NCBI RefSeq assembly: GCF_016698645.1 | Contig: NZ_CP068047.1 | Location: forward strand, 2,267,001-2,331,000 | Direction of reading: 5' to 3' | From: Devosia oryziradicis | Lineage (GTDB): Bacteria; Pseudomonadota; Alphaproteobacteria; Rhizobiales; Devosiaceae | Length of the DNA: 64,000 nt | Shown: positions 36,289-46,553 of the stretch, piece by piece | Layout: each line of letters begins with the position of its first letter | How positions within the stretch are numbered: position 1 is the first letter of the stretch | Program-made: the position numbers and the translations under genes | Notes under the pieces: model-generated | What the model was told of the DNA's origin: nothing | The model's input: the letters and a program-made list of their open reading frames with translations, nothing else | Database searches by the model: none

Positions 36289-36939
36289 TCAAAGACCCAG
36301 CATGGATTTGACGACCGGCACGAGCCCCTCGCCGATCGCGCGGGTATTGGCCGCGTCGAGATGGACGCCATCAAGCGGATCGGCCTTGGCCACCGTCGAG
36401 GCATCGAAGAAACCGGTATTCCACTCCTGCGCGCGCCGCGCATAGTGGGTGGCAAACTGGCCTGATTGTTCCAGGCCATGCGCCAGGCCGCCGAAGTGAC
36501 CTATCATGTCGGCGTTGTCACTGTCGCAAATCAGTGGCGGGGCCACGAGAATGATCTGCGGTGCGGTCTCGCCCTTGCCGGCATAGTGGCCGCGGATCAG
36601 CTGAACCAGGCGCCGCATGCCGAACGAGGCTTCGAGCGCCGAGCCGCAAATGGCGGGCTTGAGGTCATTGGTGCCGAGCATGATGATGACCATGTCCAGC
36701 GGGGAATGACTCTCCAGGAGCGTCGGCAGGATACGGGCACCGTTGCGATCGGCATTGGCATACCAATCGTCTGAGACGGTAGTCCGACCGCCCAGCCCTT
36801 CGGCAATCACGCGAACCTTCCCACCCAGGCCCCGCTCGAGAGCTGTCGGCCAGCGATCCTCGTAGGCATGGCGGGGGCCGCCGCTCTGTGGATTGGCTCC
36901 GAAAGTCAGGCTGTCGCCATATGCGAGAATGGTTTTCAT
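36289..36939 (-). CDS. SGNH/GDSL hydrolase (arylesterase-like)
   Basis: 216-residue cytoplasmic SGNH esterase. Block I GDSLTFG with the nucleophile Ser, Block III GTNDLKPA, Block V DGVHLDAANTRAIG with the Asp-His pair; no signal peptide. The gene lies between pdhC and lpdA with gaps of 12 and 30 bases, an arrangement conserved in Hyphomicrobiales. Its job within a PDH operon is unknown; a role in lipoate or acyl metabolism would be speculation. Confidence 0.9.
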   Translation of the reverse strand: MKTILAYGDSLTFGANPQSGGPRHAYEDRWPTALERGLGGKVRVIAEGLGGRTTVSDDWYANADRNGARILPTLLESHSPLDMVIIMLGTNDLKPAICGSALEASFGMRRLVQLIRGHYAGKGETAPQIILVAPPLICDSDNADMIGHFGGLAHGLEQSGQFATHYARRAQEWNTGFFDASTVAKADPLDGVHLDAANTRAIGEGLVPVVKSMLGL

Positions 36940-36951
36940 GTGCTTCGCCCC

Positions 36952-38334
36952 TTAGGCCAGCATCATCACCGGGTTTTCGATCAGGCCCTTGAACACCCCA
37001 AGTACTTCCGCCCCCAGCGCGCCGTCGACAGCGCGGTGATCGCAACTGAGGGTAACGGTCATGAACTGGGCGATCTTGATCTCGCCCTTGTCGGCATAGA
37101 CGCGTTCCTCACCCACGCCGACGGCCAGAATGGTGCCATGGGGCGGGTTGATGACCGCGGCAAATTCCTTGATGCCGAACATGCCCAGGTTGGAAACCGA
37201 GGTCGAGCCACCCTGATATTCATGCGGCGCCAGCTTCTTGCCGCGGGCGCGAGTTGCCAGATCCTTGACCTCTTCGGAGATTTCCCGAAGCGTCTTGGTA
37301 TCGCAGGACTTGACCACGGGCGTGAACAAGCCGCCGGGCACCGAGACTGCAACCGCCACGTCGCTGCGCTTGTGATAGAGGATCGAGTCGCCCGCCCAGG
37401 TGGCATTGGCCGTCGGCACGCGCTGCAGAGCCACAGCCCAGGCCTTCATGACGAAGTCATTGACCGACAGCTTGTAGCCCGGCTTGCCGTCCTTGCCCTT
37501 GGGCGCGGAGGCATTGATCTGTTCGCGGGCGGCCAGCAGCGCGTCGATCTTGCAATCGAGCGTCAGGTAGAAATGCGGCACGGTCTGCTTGGATTCGGTG
37601 AGGCGCGCGGCCACCACCTTGCGCATGCCATCGTTGGGCACGAGTTCGTAGCTGCCTTCCGGATAGAGGGCGAGCACCTGCGCCTTGGTCATGCCGCCGG
37701 CAGGCGCCGCGACCCCCGCCCCGGTAGCCGGAGCGGATGCGGCCGCCTTGAGCGGCGCCTTGCCGGATTTGGCAGCTTCGACGTCGGATTTGACCACCCG
37801 GCCTTTGGGACCGGAGCCGGAAATCCCCGAGACATCAATGCCGGCTTCCTTGGCCAACCGGCGGGCCAGCGGAGAGGCAAACACCTTGCCGTTGCCCTGG
37901 AAATTGCCATCGGCAGGCTTGGTGGCCGCCGTTGGGGCGCTGGTACCGGTATTGGCGTTTGCGGTCGGAGCCGCTTGCGTCGCGGTGTTCTCACGCATCG
38001 TCGCGCCAGCGTCCGCCTTGGGTTGCTCTGTCTTGGCTTCCGGTGCGGGAGCGGGAGCGGCCTTGGGCGCAGCGACCGTGTCGGCGCTCTCGCCTTCCTG
38101 CAGCAGCACCGCGATCACGGCATTGACCTTCACGTTCTCGGTGCCTTCGGCGACCATGATCTTGCCGATCTTGCCCTCGTCGACCGCTTCGACTTCCATC
38201 GTGGCCTTGTCGGTTTCGATCTCGGCGATGACGTCACCCGAAGAGACGCTGTCCCCTTCCTTGACGTGCCACTTGGCAAGCTTGCCCTCTTCCATCGTCG
38301 GAGAGAGCGCCGGCATGGTGATATCGATTGGCAT
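36952..38334 (-). CDS. pdhC: PDH E2: dihydrolipoyllysine acetyltransferase
   Basis: 460 residues. Lipoyl domain 1-about 80 with the lipoylated Lys in [15 protein letters not shown]; an Ala/Pro-rich linker; peripheral-subunit binding domain ([33 protein letters not shown]) near 155-195; catalytic domain to the end with [11 protein letters not shown]. It transfers acetyl groups from E1 to CoA and forms the core of the pyruvate dehydrogenase complex. Confidence 0.96.
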   Translation of the reverse strand: MPIDITMPALSPTMEEGKLAKWHVKEGDSVSSGDVIAEIETDKATMEVEAVDEGKIGKIMVAEGTENVKVNAVIAVLLQEGESADTVAAPKAAPAPAPEAKTEQPKADAGATMRENTATQAAPTANANTGTSAPTAATKPADGNFQGNGKVFASPLARRLAKEAGIDVSGISGSGPKGRVVKSDVEAAKSGKAPLKAAASAPATGAGVAAPAGGMTKAQVLALYPEGSYELVPNDGMRKVVAARLTESKQTVPHFYLTLDCKIDALLAAREQINASAPKGKDGKPGYKLSVNDFVMKAWAVALQRVPTANATWAGDSILYHKRSDVAVAVSVPGGLFTPVVKSCDTKTLREISEEVKDLATRARGKKLAPHEYQGGSTSVSNLGMFGIKEFAAVINPPHGTILAVGVGEERVYADKGEIKIAQFMTVTLSCDHRAVDGALGAEVLGVFKGLIENPVMMLA

Positions 38335-38345
38335 CCCGGTTCTCC

Positions 38346-39734
38346 TTACGAGCGGTAGGTCACGGCATTCACCGCCGCAATCACTTCATCGACGTTCGGC
38401 AGCGCCAGCTTCTCGAGGTTGGCGGCATAGGGCATGGGCACGTCCTTGCCGGTGACGCGCATCACCGGGGCGTCGAGATAGTCGAAAGCCTGTTCCATGA
38501 CGCGAGCCGAAATTTCGGCGCCGATACCACCCTGCGGCCAGCCCTCTTCCACAGTCACCAGACGGCCGGTCTTCTTGACCGATTCGATGACAGTATCGCT
38601 GTCCAGCGGGCGCAGCGTGCGAAGGTCGATCAGTTCCACGTCGACGCCGGCGGCAACCAGCTTCTCGGTCGCCTGGGTAGCGTAGCGCATGCCCATCGAG
38701 AACGAGACGATGGTCACATCCTTCCCCTTGCGAGCGATACGGGCCTTGCCGATCGGCAGCAGGAAATCGTCGACCTTGGGCACCAGGCCCGTCGAGCCGT
38801 AGAGGATTTCGTTTTCGAGGAAGACCACCGGGTTCGGCGAACGGATCGCCGCCTTGAGCAGGCCCTTGGCGTCCGCGGCGCTATAGGGGGCAATGACGGT
38901 GAGGCCGGGGACGTGGCTGTACCAGGCCGAGTAGTCTTGACTGTGCTGCGCACCCACGCGGGCCGCGGCGCCGTTCGGGCCACGGAACACCATCGGCGCC
39001 GTCACCTGGCCGCCAGACATATAGAGCTGCTTGGCGGCCGAGTTGATGATCTGGTCGATCGCCTGCATGGCGAAGTTCCAGGTCATGAATTCGACGATCG
39101 GCTTGAGACCCGCGAAGGCGGCGCCGACGGCGAGACCGGCAAAGCCATGCTCGGTGATTGGGGTATCGATGATGCGCTGGGGGCCGAATTCCTGCAGCAG
39201 GTTCTGCGTGATCTTGTAGGCGCCCTGGTATTCGGCAACTTCCTCGCCCATGACGAAGACGTCGGGGTCGCGACGCAGTTCCTCGGCCATGGCCTCGTTC
39301 AGCGCCTGGCGCACGGTCATTTCTACCATCTCGACGCCTTCGGGCAGGTCGGGATCGCTTTGGGCTTCGAATTTGGGTGCGGCCGGTACAGCAGCGGCCG
39401 ACGGCGCGGCTTCGGCCGCCTTCTCTGCGGCCACCACGGGCGCTTCGGACGGCTCCGGCGCCGTCTGCGCTACCGGTGCGGTGGAGGCCGTTTCGCCCTC
39501 GGCCAGCACCAGTGCGATTGGCGTATTGACCTTCACGCCTTCGGTGCCCTCGGCAACCAGCAGTTCCTTGACCACGCCTTCATCGACCGACTCGACTTCC
39601 ATCGTCGCCTTGTCGGTTTCGATCTCGGCCAGCACGTCGCCGGACTTGACGGAGTCGCCGACCTTGACGAGCCACTTGGCAAGCTTGCCCTCTTCCATGG
39701 TGGGCGAGAGCGCGGGCATCAGGATTTGGGGCAT
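38346..39734 (-). CDS. pdhB: PDH E1 beta subunit with N-terminal lipoyl domain
   Basis: 462 residues. An N-terminal lipoyl domain ([16 protein letters not shown], lipoyl Lys in [15 protein letters not shown]) is followed by an Ala/Pro linker and, from about 140, the transketolase-like E1-beta domain ([46 protein letters not shown]). Fusion of a lipoyl domain to E1 beta is a rhizobial feature. ATG 39734 has GGAGAG upstream; a longer frame through the preceding gene is rejected. Its first 25 residues closely repeat those of pdhC. Confidence 0.96.
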   Translation of the reverse strand: MPQILMPALSPTMEEGKLAKWLVKVGDSVKSGDVLAEIETDKATMEVESVDEGVVKELLVAEGTEGVKVNTPIALVLAEGETASTAPVAQTAPEPSEAPVVAAEKAAEAAPSAAAVPAAPKFEAQSDPDLPEGVEMVEMTVRQALNEAMAEELRRDPDVFVMGEEVAEYQGAYKITQNLLQEFGPQRIIDTPITEHGFAGLAVGAAFAGLKPIVEFMTWNFAMQAIDQIINSAAKQLYMSGGQVTAPMVFRGPNGAAARVGAQHSQDYSAWYSHVPGLTVIAPYSAADAKGLLKAAIRSPNPVVFLENEILYGSTGLVPKVDDFLLPIGKARIARKGKDVTIVSFSMGMRYATQATEKLVAAGVDVELIDLRTLRPLDSDTVIESVKKTGRLVTVEEGWPQGGIGAEISARVMEQAFDYLDAPVMRVTGKDVPMPYAANLEKLALPNVDEVIAAVNAVTYRS

Positions 39735-39735
39735 A

Positions 39736-40140
39736 TCAGCTCTCCAGGATATTGGGCACGCCGGGCACAACGGCCGCGCGGCGAAGGTCAGTATTGAGGG
39801 CGAATTTGGCAGGAATGACGCGCGGATCGTTGATCAACCGCGGCTCGGCCGAAGCGCTGGCGCTGGCCGGTGTTTGATTGACCACCCACCCGCTGAGCGC
39901 AACGCCCAGCACGATGAAGACGATAAAGGCGATGGCAGCCCGCTTGTAGATCGCCAGATGCTCGGCCGCCGCAGGACCGGCCTTCTGCTCGAGTTGACCG
40001 AACTTCCACCAGCCCAGCAGCATGTAGGAGCCGAGCCGCTCGCTGGCCGGAGCCAGACGCACAATGGCAATGGCCTGAATGGCCGCGACCACCAGCGACA
40101 GAATGGCGAATAGCGCGATCACACCGAGCAAGATGCTCAT
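39736..40140 (-). CDS. Small membrane protein inserted between pdhA and pdhB
   Basis: 134 residues with two hydrophobic helices (about 2-27, [22 protein letters not shown], and about 68-88, [20 protein letters not shown]) and a soluble C-terminal tail. Gaps are 9 bases to pdhA and one base to pdhB, so it is in the PDH operon. I recognise no family. It could be an accessory membrane protein; no function is proposed. Confidence 0.75.
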   Translation of the reverse strand: MSILLGVIALFAILSLVVAAIQAIAIVRLAPASERLGSYMLLGWWKFGQLEQKAGPAAAEHLAIYKRAAIAFIVFIVLGVALSGWVVNQTPASASASAEPRLINDPRVIPAKFALNTDLRRAAVVPGVPNILES

Positions 40141-40149
40141 TTATGGCTC

Positions 40150-41169
40150 TCAGGCGCTGATGGTGATGTCGGTCCAGAGTTCGGACGCTGCCGGTTCTGG
40201 ATCGTTGGTGGCGAAATCGGCGGCTTCCGTGACAATGGCACGAATGTCGTTCTCGATCTTCTTGAGATCTTCCTCGGTCTGGAAACCACCGTCGAGCAAC
40301 CGCGCCTTAACCTGCTCGATCGGGTCGCGCTCCTGACGGTACTTGGTGACCTCGTCCTTGGACCGGTACTTGGCCGGATCGGACATGGAGTGGCCGCGAT
40401 AGCGGTAGGTCAGCATTTCGAGGATGAACGGGCCTTTGCCGGAACGGGCATGCTCGATGGCGCGCTTGGCGGCATCATAGACCATGCGGACGTCCATGCC
40501 GTCGACCTGTTCGCCCGGAATATTGAACGAAGCGCCGCGCATGGAGAAATCGGTCGTTGCCGCGGCGCGCTCGATCGAGGTGCCCATGGCATATTTGTTG
40601 TTTTCGATGACGAAGACGACCGGCAGGTTCCACAGCTTGGCCATGTTGAAGGTCTCGTAGACCTGGCCCTGGTTGGCCGCGCCGTCGCCGAAGTAAGCGA
40701 GCGAAACGGAGCCGTCGCCCTTATACTTGGCGGCGAAGGCGAGCCCTGCCCCCAGCGACACCTGGGCACCGACGATGCCGTTGCCGCCGTAGAAGCGATG
40801 CTCGTTGCTGAACATATGCATGGAGCCGCCCTTGCCCTTGCTCAGGCCACCCTGGCGGCCGGTCAGCTCGGCCATGACGCCCTTGGGGTCCAGGCCCATG
40901 ACCAGCATGTGGCCGTGGTCGCGATAACCGGTGATCTGGGCGTCCTTGCCCTTTTCGGACGCCATGGTTATGCCGGTGACCACGGCTTCCTGTCCGATAT
41001 AGAGGTGGCAGAAACCGCCGATCAGGCCCATGCCATACATCTGGCCGGCCTTTTCCTCGAACCGCCGGATCAGCAGCATCTCGCGATAGGCTTCGAGGTC
41101 CTGTTCCTTGGTGAATTCGGGTACGTTGGATTGCGTCTTGGCCTTGGTGGCCACAGCCTTACGCGCCAT
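40150..41169 (-). CDS. pdhA: PDH E1 alpha subunit
   Basis: 339 residues, thiamine-diphosphate-dependent decarboxylase subunit. The TPP motif GDGAANQGQVYETFNMAKLW, IENNKYAMGTS, and the regulatory loop TYRYRGHSMSDP are intact. ATG 41169 is preceded by GGAG seven bases away; the longer frame has no similarity. Pairs with the E1 beta subunit downstream. Confidence 0.96.
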   Translation of the reverse strand: MARKAVATKAKTQSNVPEFTKEQDLEAYREMLLIRRFEEKAGQMYGMGLIGGFCHLYIGQEAVVTGITMASEKGKDAQITGYRDHGHMLVMGLDPKGVMAELTGRQGGLSKGKGGSMHMFSNEHRFYGGNGIVGAQVSLGAGLAFAAKYKGDGSVSLAYFGDGAANQGQVYETFNMAKLWNLPVVFVIENNKYAMGTSIERAAATTDFSMRGASFNIPGEQVDGMDVRMVYDAAKRAIEHARSGKGPFILEMLTYRYRGHSMSDPAKYRSKDEVTKYRQERDPIEQVKARLLDGGFQTEEDLKKIENDIRAIVTEAADFATNDPEPAASELWTDITISA

Positions 41170-41283
41170 GGGAACGCTCCGCATCGAAATGGATTTGCCG
41201 CTTGGCCCGATCTGGCCACAGTTGCGCATCATAGTGCAAGCGCCGGGCGGAAAGCAATGCCACAACAAGCCCGCGGATGCCCG

Positions 41284-41682
41284 CTAGAGCGTTGAATCAG
41301 CTTGGATAAGTTGAGTTAACTCATCTGTGGCTAATTCTTCGAATTTACCGGAAAGTGGTTTACCCGTATGCGGGTCGACCATTACGATGACATCGTCTGC
41401 ATTCGCCATGTTCAGAAGCGCACGCGCCCGTTCAATCACAATGTCAGGGTCCAGCCGCCGCGTATCCATCAGGGTGGCGCGGTGCCGGTAGGCGTCGATT
41501 TCGGCCTGCAGGGCTGAAGACCGAGCCTTGAGCTGGTCGATGTCGAGGAGAATCTGCGTCCGGCTTTCGATGCCGAACTGCCCGCCGATTGCCGAAAAGC
41601 CGAGATAGCCTTGGAATCCCAGCAGAGCTACCGTCAAAGCCAGCGGACGCCAAATTGCGGGACGTTTGAGGCGGGTGGGCAT
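41284..41682 (-). CDS. FtsB/DivIC-family cell-division protein
   Basis: 132 residues: a short cytoplasmic start, one membrane helix (PLALTVALLGFQGYLGFSAIGG, about 13-34), then a coiled coil (LLDIDQLKARSSALQAEIDAYRHRATLMD) and an RARALLNMA segment typical of septum formation initiator proteins. It belongs to the FtsQLB division complex. Its position just upstream of pdhA is conserved in rhizobia. An imperfect CtrA-like site is at 41726-41740. Confidence 0.88.
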   Translation of the reverse strand: MPTRLKRPAIWRPLALTVALLGFQGYLGFSAIGGQFGIESRTQILLDIDQLKARSSALQAEIDAYRHRATLMDTRRLDPDIVIERARALLNMANADDVIVMVDPHTGKPLSGKFEELATDELTQLIQADSTL

Positions 41683-41838
41683 GGGCTAACCAAAATTGAA
41701 CCCAACCACTATGCCCAACAAGGGGTTAAGGCTGGGTTGAGGTTATACCCTTTCGGCCGGCCGCCCTCACCCGCCATTGCAACCGTTATGTCCGCCGGCT
41801 CCGGCAAAGGCGTTTACGCGTCGATGCGCGTGCCGAAA

Positions 41839-42129
41839 CTAGATGGGCACGTAATCGATTTCCAGGAACCTTGCCACTTCGGGCACCCAGCGGTCGCGGA
41901 CGAAGGCGACGTGGTCGGGGTGGTCGTTATAGCCCGAATAGGCAGCCTGATCGGCAAATTCCATCGAGAAGCCGAACGCATAGTCGTTCTTCGGGCTTAC
42001 CTGCCGGAGTTGTTCGAACTTCTGGACACCGGGAATTGCGGCAAGGGCCTTGGCGTCGCGGAGGAAGGCGCCCTCCTCCATCGAACCTGCTGCATGCCTG
42101 AGGGTGAAGACGACAGTGTGGCGGATCAT
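41839..42129 (-). CDS. Dabb-domain (stress-responsive A/B barrel) protein
   Basis: 96 residues, one Dabb domain: [16 protein letters not shown] start and YAFGFSMEFADQAAYSGYNDHPDHVAFV core. It forms a small dimeric ferredoxin-like barrel. The ATG overlaps the maeB stop by four bases, so it is the last gene of that transcript. Bacterial members are mostly of unknown function. Confidence 0.88.
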   Translation of the reverse strand: MIRHTVVFTLRHAAGSMEEGAFLRDAKALAAIPGVQKFEQLRQVSPKNDYAFGFSMEFADQAAYSGYNDHPDHVAFVRDRWVPEVARFLEIDYVPI

Positions 42130-44411
42130 GCTTCGGTTCCCATGGCTTCGGTGGCTGCAATTGCCGCCATGTTGACGATGCCGCGGCTGGTAACCGACGG
42201 GGCGAGAATATGGGCTGGCGCGCGCGGACCCATCAGTATCGGGCCGACGGACAGCGCATTGTTCATTTCCTTGAGCAGCGTCATGGAAAGGTTGGCCGCG
42301 TCAAGGTTGGGGAAGATCAGCAGGTTGGCTTCACCGCCCAGCACGCTGTCGGGAATGTAGCGCTCGCGCAGCTCCTGGCTCAGTGCCAGGTCGCCCTGCA
42401 TCTCGCCTTCGACGATCAGATCGGGAGCGATTGCCTTGAGCCTGTTGTAGGCCTCCCGCATCTTGTAGGCGCTGTCGCCGTCACGCGAACCGAAGTTGGA
42501 ATAGCTCAACAGGGCAGCCTTGGCCTCGATGTTGAAGCGCTTGAGGTGATTGCGCGCCTGCAGCGTAATGCCGACGATTTCGTCGGGCGTTGGGTCCTGG
42601 TTGACGTAGGTGTCCGCCAGGAAGAACGCACCACGGGGCATGATCAGCATGGAAAGCGCCGAAACGTCCGCAACCCCGTCCTGCAGGCCGATGACCGAGC
42701 GGATGTCGCGCACGTGCTTGATGAAGCGCCCCTGGAGCCCGCAGATCATCGCGTCGGCCTCGCCGCGTTTGACCGCTAGGGCACTGATGACAGTGGTATT
42801 GGTGCGCACGACCTGGCGGGCCGTATCCGGCGTCACGCCGCTGCGGCCGACCAGGGAATGGAACAAGCTTACATAGTCGCGATAGCGCGGATCGTCCTCG
42901 GGGTTCACCACCTCGAAATCGACACCGGGTCGCAGGCTGAGCCCGAAGCGTTCGATACGAGCCTCGATGACCGAAGGGCGGCCAACGAGGATAGGACGGG
43001 CGATACGCTCTTCCAGCAGGACCTGCGTGGCCCGGAGCACGCGCTCATCTTCGCCATCGGCAAAGGCGATGCGCTTCTGCTGCCCCTGGGCCCGATCGAT
43101 GATCGGCTTCATGACAAGGCCCGAGCGGAAGACGAAGCGGTTGAGGCTGTCCTGGTACGCGTCCCAGTCGGCAATGGGCTTCTTGGCGACACCCGATTCC
43201 ATCGCCGCCCGCGCCACGGCCGGGGCGATGCGGAGGATCAGCCGCTGGTCGAACGGATTGGGAATGATGTGCTCGGGACCAAAGACGGCCGGGGCTCCGG
43301 AAGGCGACACTTCGAGGCCGGGCTCATGGGCCAGCTTGGCGATGGCGCGCACGGCGGCCAGCTTCATTTCCTCGTTGATCGTCGTGGCGGCCACGTCGAG
43401 CGCACCGCGGAAGATGAAGGGGAAGCAGAGGACATTGTTGACCTGGTTGGGATAGTCCGACCGCCCGGTGCAGACCATGGCGTCGGGCCGGGTCTCCCTG
43501 GCCAGTTCCGGCGTGATCTCCGGATTGGGATTGGCGAGCGCCAGGATCAGCGGCTTGGGTGCCATTTTGGCCAGCATTTCCGGCTTCAATGCGCCGGCGG
43601 CCGAGAGACCCAGGAAGATATCGGCGCCGTCGATCACTTCGGCCAGCGTGGTGGCGTCGCTGGTGCGCCGGAACTGGCCGCGCCACTTGTCATTGACGTC
43701 ATTGCGCTTGTGGGTGACCAGGCCATCCTTGTCGGCGACCCAGATATTCTCGTGTTTGGCGCCCAGGGCCACCAGCACGTTGAGGCAGGCGATTGCCGCG
43801 GCCCCTGCCCCCGAGGCGCAGATCTTGACCTCGTCGATCCTCTTGCCCTTGAGCTCAAGCCCGTTCAGCACCGCGGCGCCCACGATGATCGCGGTACCAT
43901 GCTGGTCGTCATGGAAAACCGGGATCGGCATGCGCTCGCGCAGCGCTTCCTCGATCTCGAAACAATCCGGCGCGCGGATGTCCTCGAGGTTGATGCCGCC
44001 AAAGGTCGGCCATAGCGGCGCGACGGCCTCGATGAACTTGGGCGGATCGATCTCATCGATCTCAAGATCGAACACGTCTATGCCGGCAAACTTCTTGAAG
44101 AGCACCGCCTTGCCCTCCATCACCGGCTTACTGGCCAGCGCACCGATATTGCCCAGGCCCAGCACGGCGGTGCCGTTGGAGATGACTGCGACCAGGTTTT
44201 GCCGGGAGGTGTATTTGGCGACCGATTCCGGATTGGCGGCGATTTCCTCGCAAGGCGCGGCGACGCCGGGCGAATAGGCCAGCGCCAGGTCGCGCTGGTT
44301 GCCCAACGGCTTGATCGGCTGGATCTCGAGCTTGCCGGGCTTGGGGAACTCGTGGAAATGCAGGGCGGCTTCGCGAAGGGCTTTCCGCTGCTCGTTGAGG
44401 TCGGTCGTCAC
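42126..44411 (-). CDS. maeB: NADP-dependent malic enzyme (with phosphotransacetylase-like domain)
   Basis: 761 residues. The N-terminal about 430 residues are malic enzyme, decarboxylating malate to pyruvate ([48 protein letters not shown]). The C-terminal about 320 residues resemble phosphate acetyltransferase (PTA), a domain with a regulatory role in known MaeB proteins. Start is GTG 44411 with the strong RBS GAGGAGG seven bases upstream. It feeds pyruvate and NADPH when cells grow on C4 acids. Confidence 0.96.
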   Translation of the reverse strand: MTTDLNEQRKALREAALHFHEFPKPGKLEIQPIKPLGNQRDLALAYSPGVAAPCEEIAANPESVAKYTSRQNLVAVISNGTAVLGLGNIGALASKPVMEGKAVLFKKFAGIDVFDLEIDEIDPPKFIEAVAPLWPTFGGINLEDIRAPDCFEIEEALRERMPIPVFHDDQHGTAIIVGAAVLNGLELKGKRIDEVKICASGAGAAAIACLNVLVALGAKHENIWVADKDGLVTHKRNDVNDKWRGQFRRTSDATTLAEVIDGADIFLGLSAAGALKPEMLAKMAPKPLILALANPNPEITPELARETRPDAMVCTGRSDYPNQVNNVLCFPFIFRGALDVAATTINEEMKLAAVRAIAKLAHEPGLEVSPSGAPAVFGPEHIIPNPFDQRLILRIAPAVARAAMESGVAKKPIADWDAYQDSLNRFVFRSGLVMKPIIDRAQGQQKRIAFADGEDERVLRATQVLLEERIARPILVGRPSVIEARIERFGLSLRPGVDFEVVNPEDDPRYRDYVSLFHSLVGRSGVTPDTARQVVRTNTTVISALAVKRGEADAMICGLQGRFIKHVRDIRSVIGLQDGVADVSALSMLIMPRGAFFLADTYVNQDPTPDEIVGITLQARNHLKRFNIEAKAALLSYSNFGSRDGDSAYKMREAYNRLKAIAPDLIVEGEMQGDLALSQELRERYIPDSVLGGEANLLIFPNLDAANLSMTLLKEMNNALSVGPILMGPRAPAHILAPSVTSRGIVNMAAIAATEAMGTEA

Positions 44412-44535
44412 GCAGTCCTCCTCGCCCGCTGCTTGGTTTCGCGGACATAGTTTGGGACAGCGTTGGTGCCACCAATCGCCCCGGTTGAAAAGTGGCTAAG
44501 TCGGCGCAAAGCTGCAACTAAAGTCGCAAAACGCG

Positions 44536-46137
44536 TCACGCTGCGCTGGCAACGATGCTTTCAATGCGGCTGCGCGGCGTCGCCGTCGCGTGGAGCGCCG
44601 TGGCCAGTTCGCGGAACGCGCCAATCTTGAGCGCGGGTGCGAAGATGAACCCCTGCGCCTGCACTACCCCGCGGGCCCGCAGGTAAAGTGCCTGTTCCTC
44701 GGTCTCGACGCCTTCGGCCACGATCTCGCAGTCGAGATCCTTCGCCATCGATATCAGACCGTCCAGCACCGGCACCTGCGTCGTTCCTGGCTTGACCATA
44801 TCGACGAAAATGCGGTCGATCTTGATGATGTCCACGCCTAGCGTGGCAAGGTAAGCCAGGTTGGAATGCCCGGTGCCGGCGTCGTCCATGGCAATGCGCG
44901 ACCCCAGGGCGTGGAGGCCGGCAATCACACTGTTGGCGACGGCCGAGTTCGCCAGTGGATGCCGCTCGGTGATCTCGAACACCAGTTGGCGGAAATTGAC
45001 CGGCGAATTGCCGAAGATGGCCTGGACGTCCTCGACGATACTGTCGTCGCGGAAGTGGCCTTCGAAGAGGTTTATGGAGATCTTGAGTTCGGGCATCATC
45101 TGGCTGAGGTCGCCCAGGTCGAACTTGACCTGCTGCATAAGCGACAGGGTCATGGGTATGGCAAGGCCGGTGACCTCGGCATAGTCGATGAAGGCGCCCG
45201 GGGGCACGATCTGCCCGTTCTTCTTCTCCCAGCGGCACAGAACTTCGCAGCCCATAAGTTCGCCGGTCCGCAGGTTGATGACCGGCTGGTAATAGGGCTT
45301 CACTTCGCCACGGGCGATTGCCCGTTCGAGGTCGAAGGCAGGTACACGGGAACGCCGGACGTAGCCCAGCGACAACAGCAGGACGATGGCGCTCATGCCA
45401 CAGGCAATGGCCGTGAAAGCGACGTCGAGGTCGGCGTAGGCCGCGCGTGCCATGACAAAGGGAATGGCGTACTCCACCTTGAGCGGGAGCTCGCCAGCAA
45501 ACGCCTCAGCCATGACGAACTCGGCGCTGGATGTGCGACGGTCATATGCACCCGGATCGCCAATGGTGAGCACCGGGGTGCCGTTGGTGAGCATCACACG
45601 CATCATGGCGGCGCTGGGGAGCGCCTGCGTCAGCCCTTCCGACGTCTGCCCCATCAGCGGCATGAAGGCCGAGACGCGTCGTGTCTGGCCGAAAGTCTGA
45701 GTAATCTTGAGTGCGGGCATGGCCAGGTCACCAAGCTGCACGAGCGTGATGGTCTCCGTATGGCCCGGCACAGGCAGATTTTCCGACAGCGGCGAATAGG
45801 CGACCGTACGTCCGAATGCGTCGCAGTATTGGACACCGTCAGAGTTCTCGACCAGGACCTGCTTCATGCTGAGGCTGGTTTCGATCTCACGCTGCACATT
45901 TGCGACAAAGGTCGGCGTGCACAGGGACGGACTTTCCGCCAGGATGCGGCGAAGCGCACCTATCGCGTCGTTCACGCCGATTTCTATTTGTGAGGTAACG
46001 CCGGCAACATATTGCCGTGTCTGCTCTTTTTCTCGCACCCGGACATAGCTGTCCAGCAGGTAATCCACCGCCATAATCGGCACGAACGCGAGCAGCGCTC
46101 CGATCAGGGTCAGGATGTGAGAATATCTGGACTTCAA
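44536..46137 (-). CDS. Membrane EAL-domain c-di-GMP phosphodiesterase
   Basis: 533 residues. A membrane helix at about 10-28, a periplasmic region with two cysteines (SLCTP, QYCDAF) resembling the CSS-motif sensor domain, a second helix near 243-262, then an EAL domain to about 515. Catalytic motifs look complete: EVLCRW (EAL position), ISINL, EITE, DDAGTG, IKIDR, AEGVETEEQ. So it should hydrolyse cyclic di-GMP. In known CSS-domain enzymes the periplasmic cysteines sense redox state. The start is a TTG, abutting a double GANTC site (46138-46147) and 50 bases from a CtrA box. Confidence 0.9.
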   Translation of the reverse strand: MKSRYSHILTLIGALLAFVPIMAVDYLLDSYVRVREKEQTRQYVAGVTSQIEIGVNDAIGALRRILAESPSLCTPTFVANVQREIETSLSMKQVLVENSDGVQYCDAFGRTVAYSPLSENLPVPGHTETITLVQLGDLAMPALKITQTFGQTRRVSAFMPLMGQTSEGLTQALPSAAMMRVMLTNGTPVLTIGDPGAYDRRTSSAEFVMAEAFAGELPLKVEYAIPFVMARAAYADLDVAFTAIACGMSAIVLLLSLGYVRRSRVPAFDLERAIARGEVKPYYQPVINLRTGELMGCEVLCRWEKKNGQIVPPGAFIDYAEVTGLAIPMTLSLMQQVKFDLGDLSQMMPELKISINLFEGHFRDDSIVEDVQAIFGNSPVNFRQLVFEITERHPLANSAVANSVIAGLHALGSRIAMDDAGTGHSNLAYLATLGVDIIKIDRIFVDMVKPGTTQVPVLDGLISMAKDLDCEIVAEGVETEEQALYLRARGVVQAQGFIFAPALKIGAFRELATALHATATPRSRIESIVASAA

Positions 46138-46147
46138 GATTCGAATC
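46138..46147. promoter_or_regulatory. Back-to-back CcrM (GANTC) sites at the EAL gene start
   Basis: GATTCGAATC holds two abutting GANTC sites, GATTC at 46138-46142 and GAATC at 46143-46147, directly before the TTG start of the EAL gene. GANTC is the target of the cell-cycle methyltransferase CcrM of alphaproteobacteria. With the CtrA box next to it this suggests cell-cycle control. Confidence 0.5.
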
Positions 46148-46187
46148 CGCCGCGGTCTCTCGCCCTATAAGCGGTATCAACCAGCAT

Positions 46188-46202
46188 TTAACGGATCATT
46201 AA
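46188..46202. promoter_or_regulatory. Perfect CtrA box in the divergent promoter region
   Basis: TTAACGGATCATTAA matches the full CtrA consensus TTAA-N7-TTAA. A third TTAA at 46209-46212 follows after six bases. The site is 51 bases upstream of the EAL gene and 37 bases before the small gene on the other strand, so either or both may be controlled. Confidence 0.65.
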
Positions 46203-46238
46203 CGGTGGTTAACCGGTTGCAAATGAAGGAGAAGTCAA

Positions 46239-46508
46239 TTGGCTAGAACCTGGCCGACGGGGTCCTTCGGCCATTTGCAGAGCGAGCATGACTACGTCGT
46301 CGTCCGCCACTTCCGCGACTTTGATGGCGGTGAGCATCCGGAGGGGGAGCACTGGACCTTTATTGGCTCAAGCTTCCTGCCCTATGACGATGGACTATCG
46401 TTTTTCGCGGTCATCAATGGCGTCGAGCGGCAGGTGCGGATGCAGTGGCGCGAGGAGGAACAGGGGCCGATTATTGACCACCTGAAGGATTATCTGCAGG
46501 CAAAGTGA
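46239..46508 (+). CDS. Small protein of unknown function
   Basis: 89 residues starting with TTG at 46239, supported by AAGGAG eight bases upstream. No ATG is available in this frame. Acidic and aromatic-rich: DYVVVRHFRDFDGGEHPEGEHWTFIGSSFLPYDDGLSFF, ending QGPIIDHLKDYLQ. No membrane segment or signal peptide. The alternation of strands suggests a compact beta domain. Divergent from the EAL gene across the CtrA box, so possibly cell-cycle regulated. Not recognised. Confidence 0.72.
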   Translation: MARTWPTGSFGHLQSEHDYVVVRHFRDFDGGEHPEGEHWTFIGSSFLPYDDGLSFFAVINGVERQVRMQWREEEQGPIIDHLKDYLQAK

Positions 46509-46553
46509 GGCGGCCCCGTTGCCGGAGCGCCCGAGGTGCGAAATGAGCCCGCG

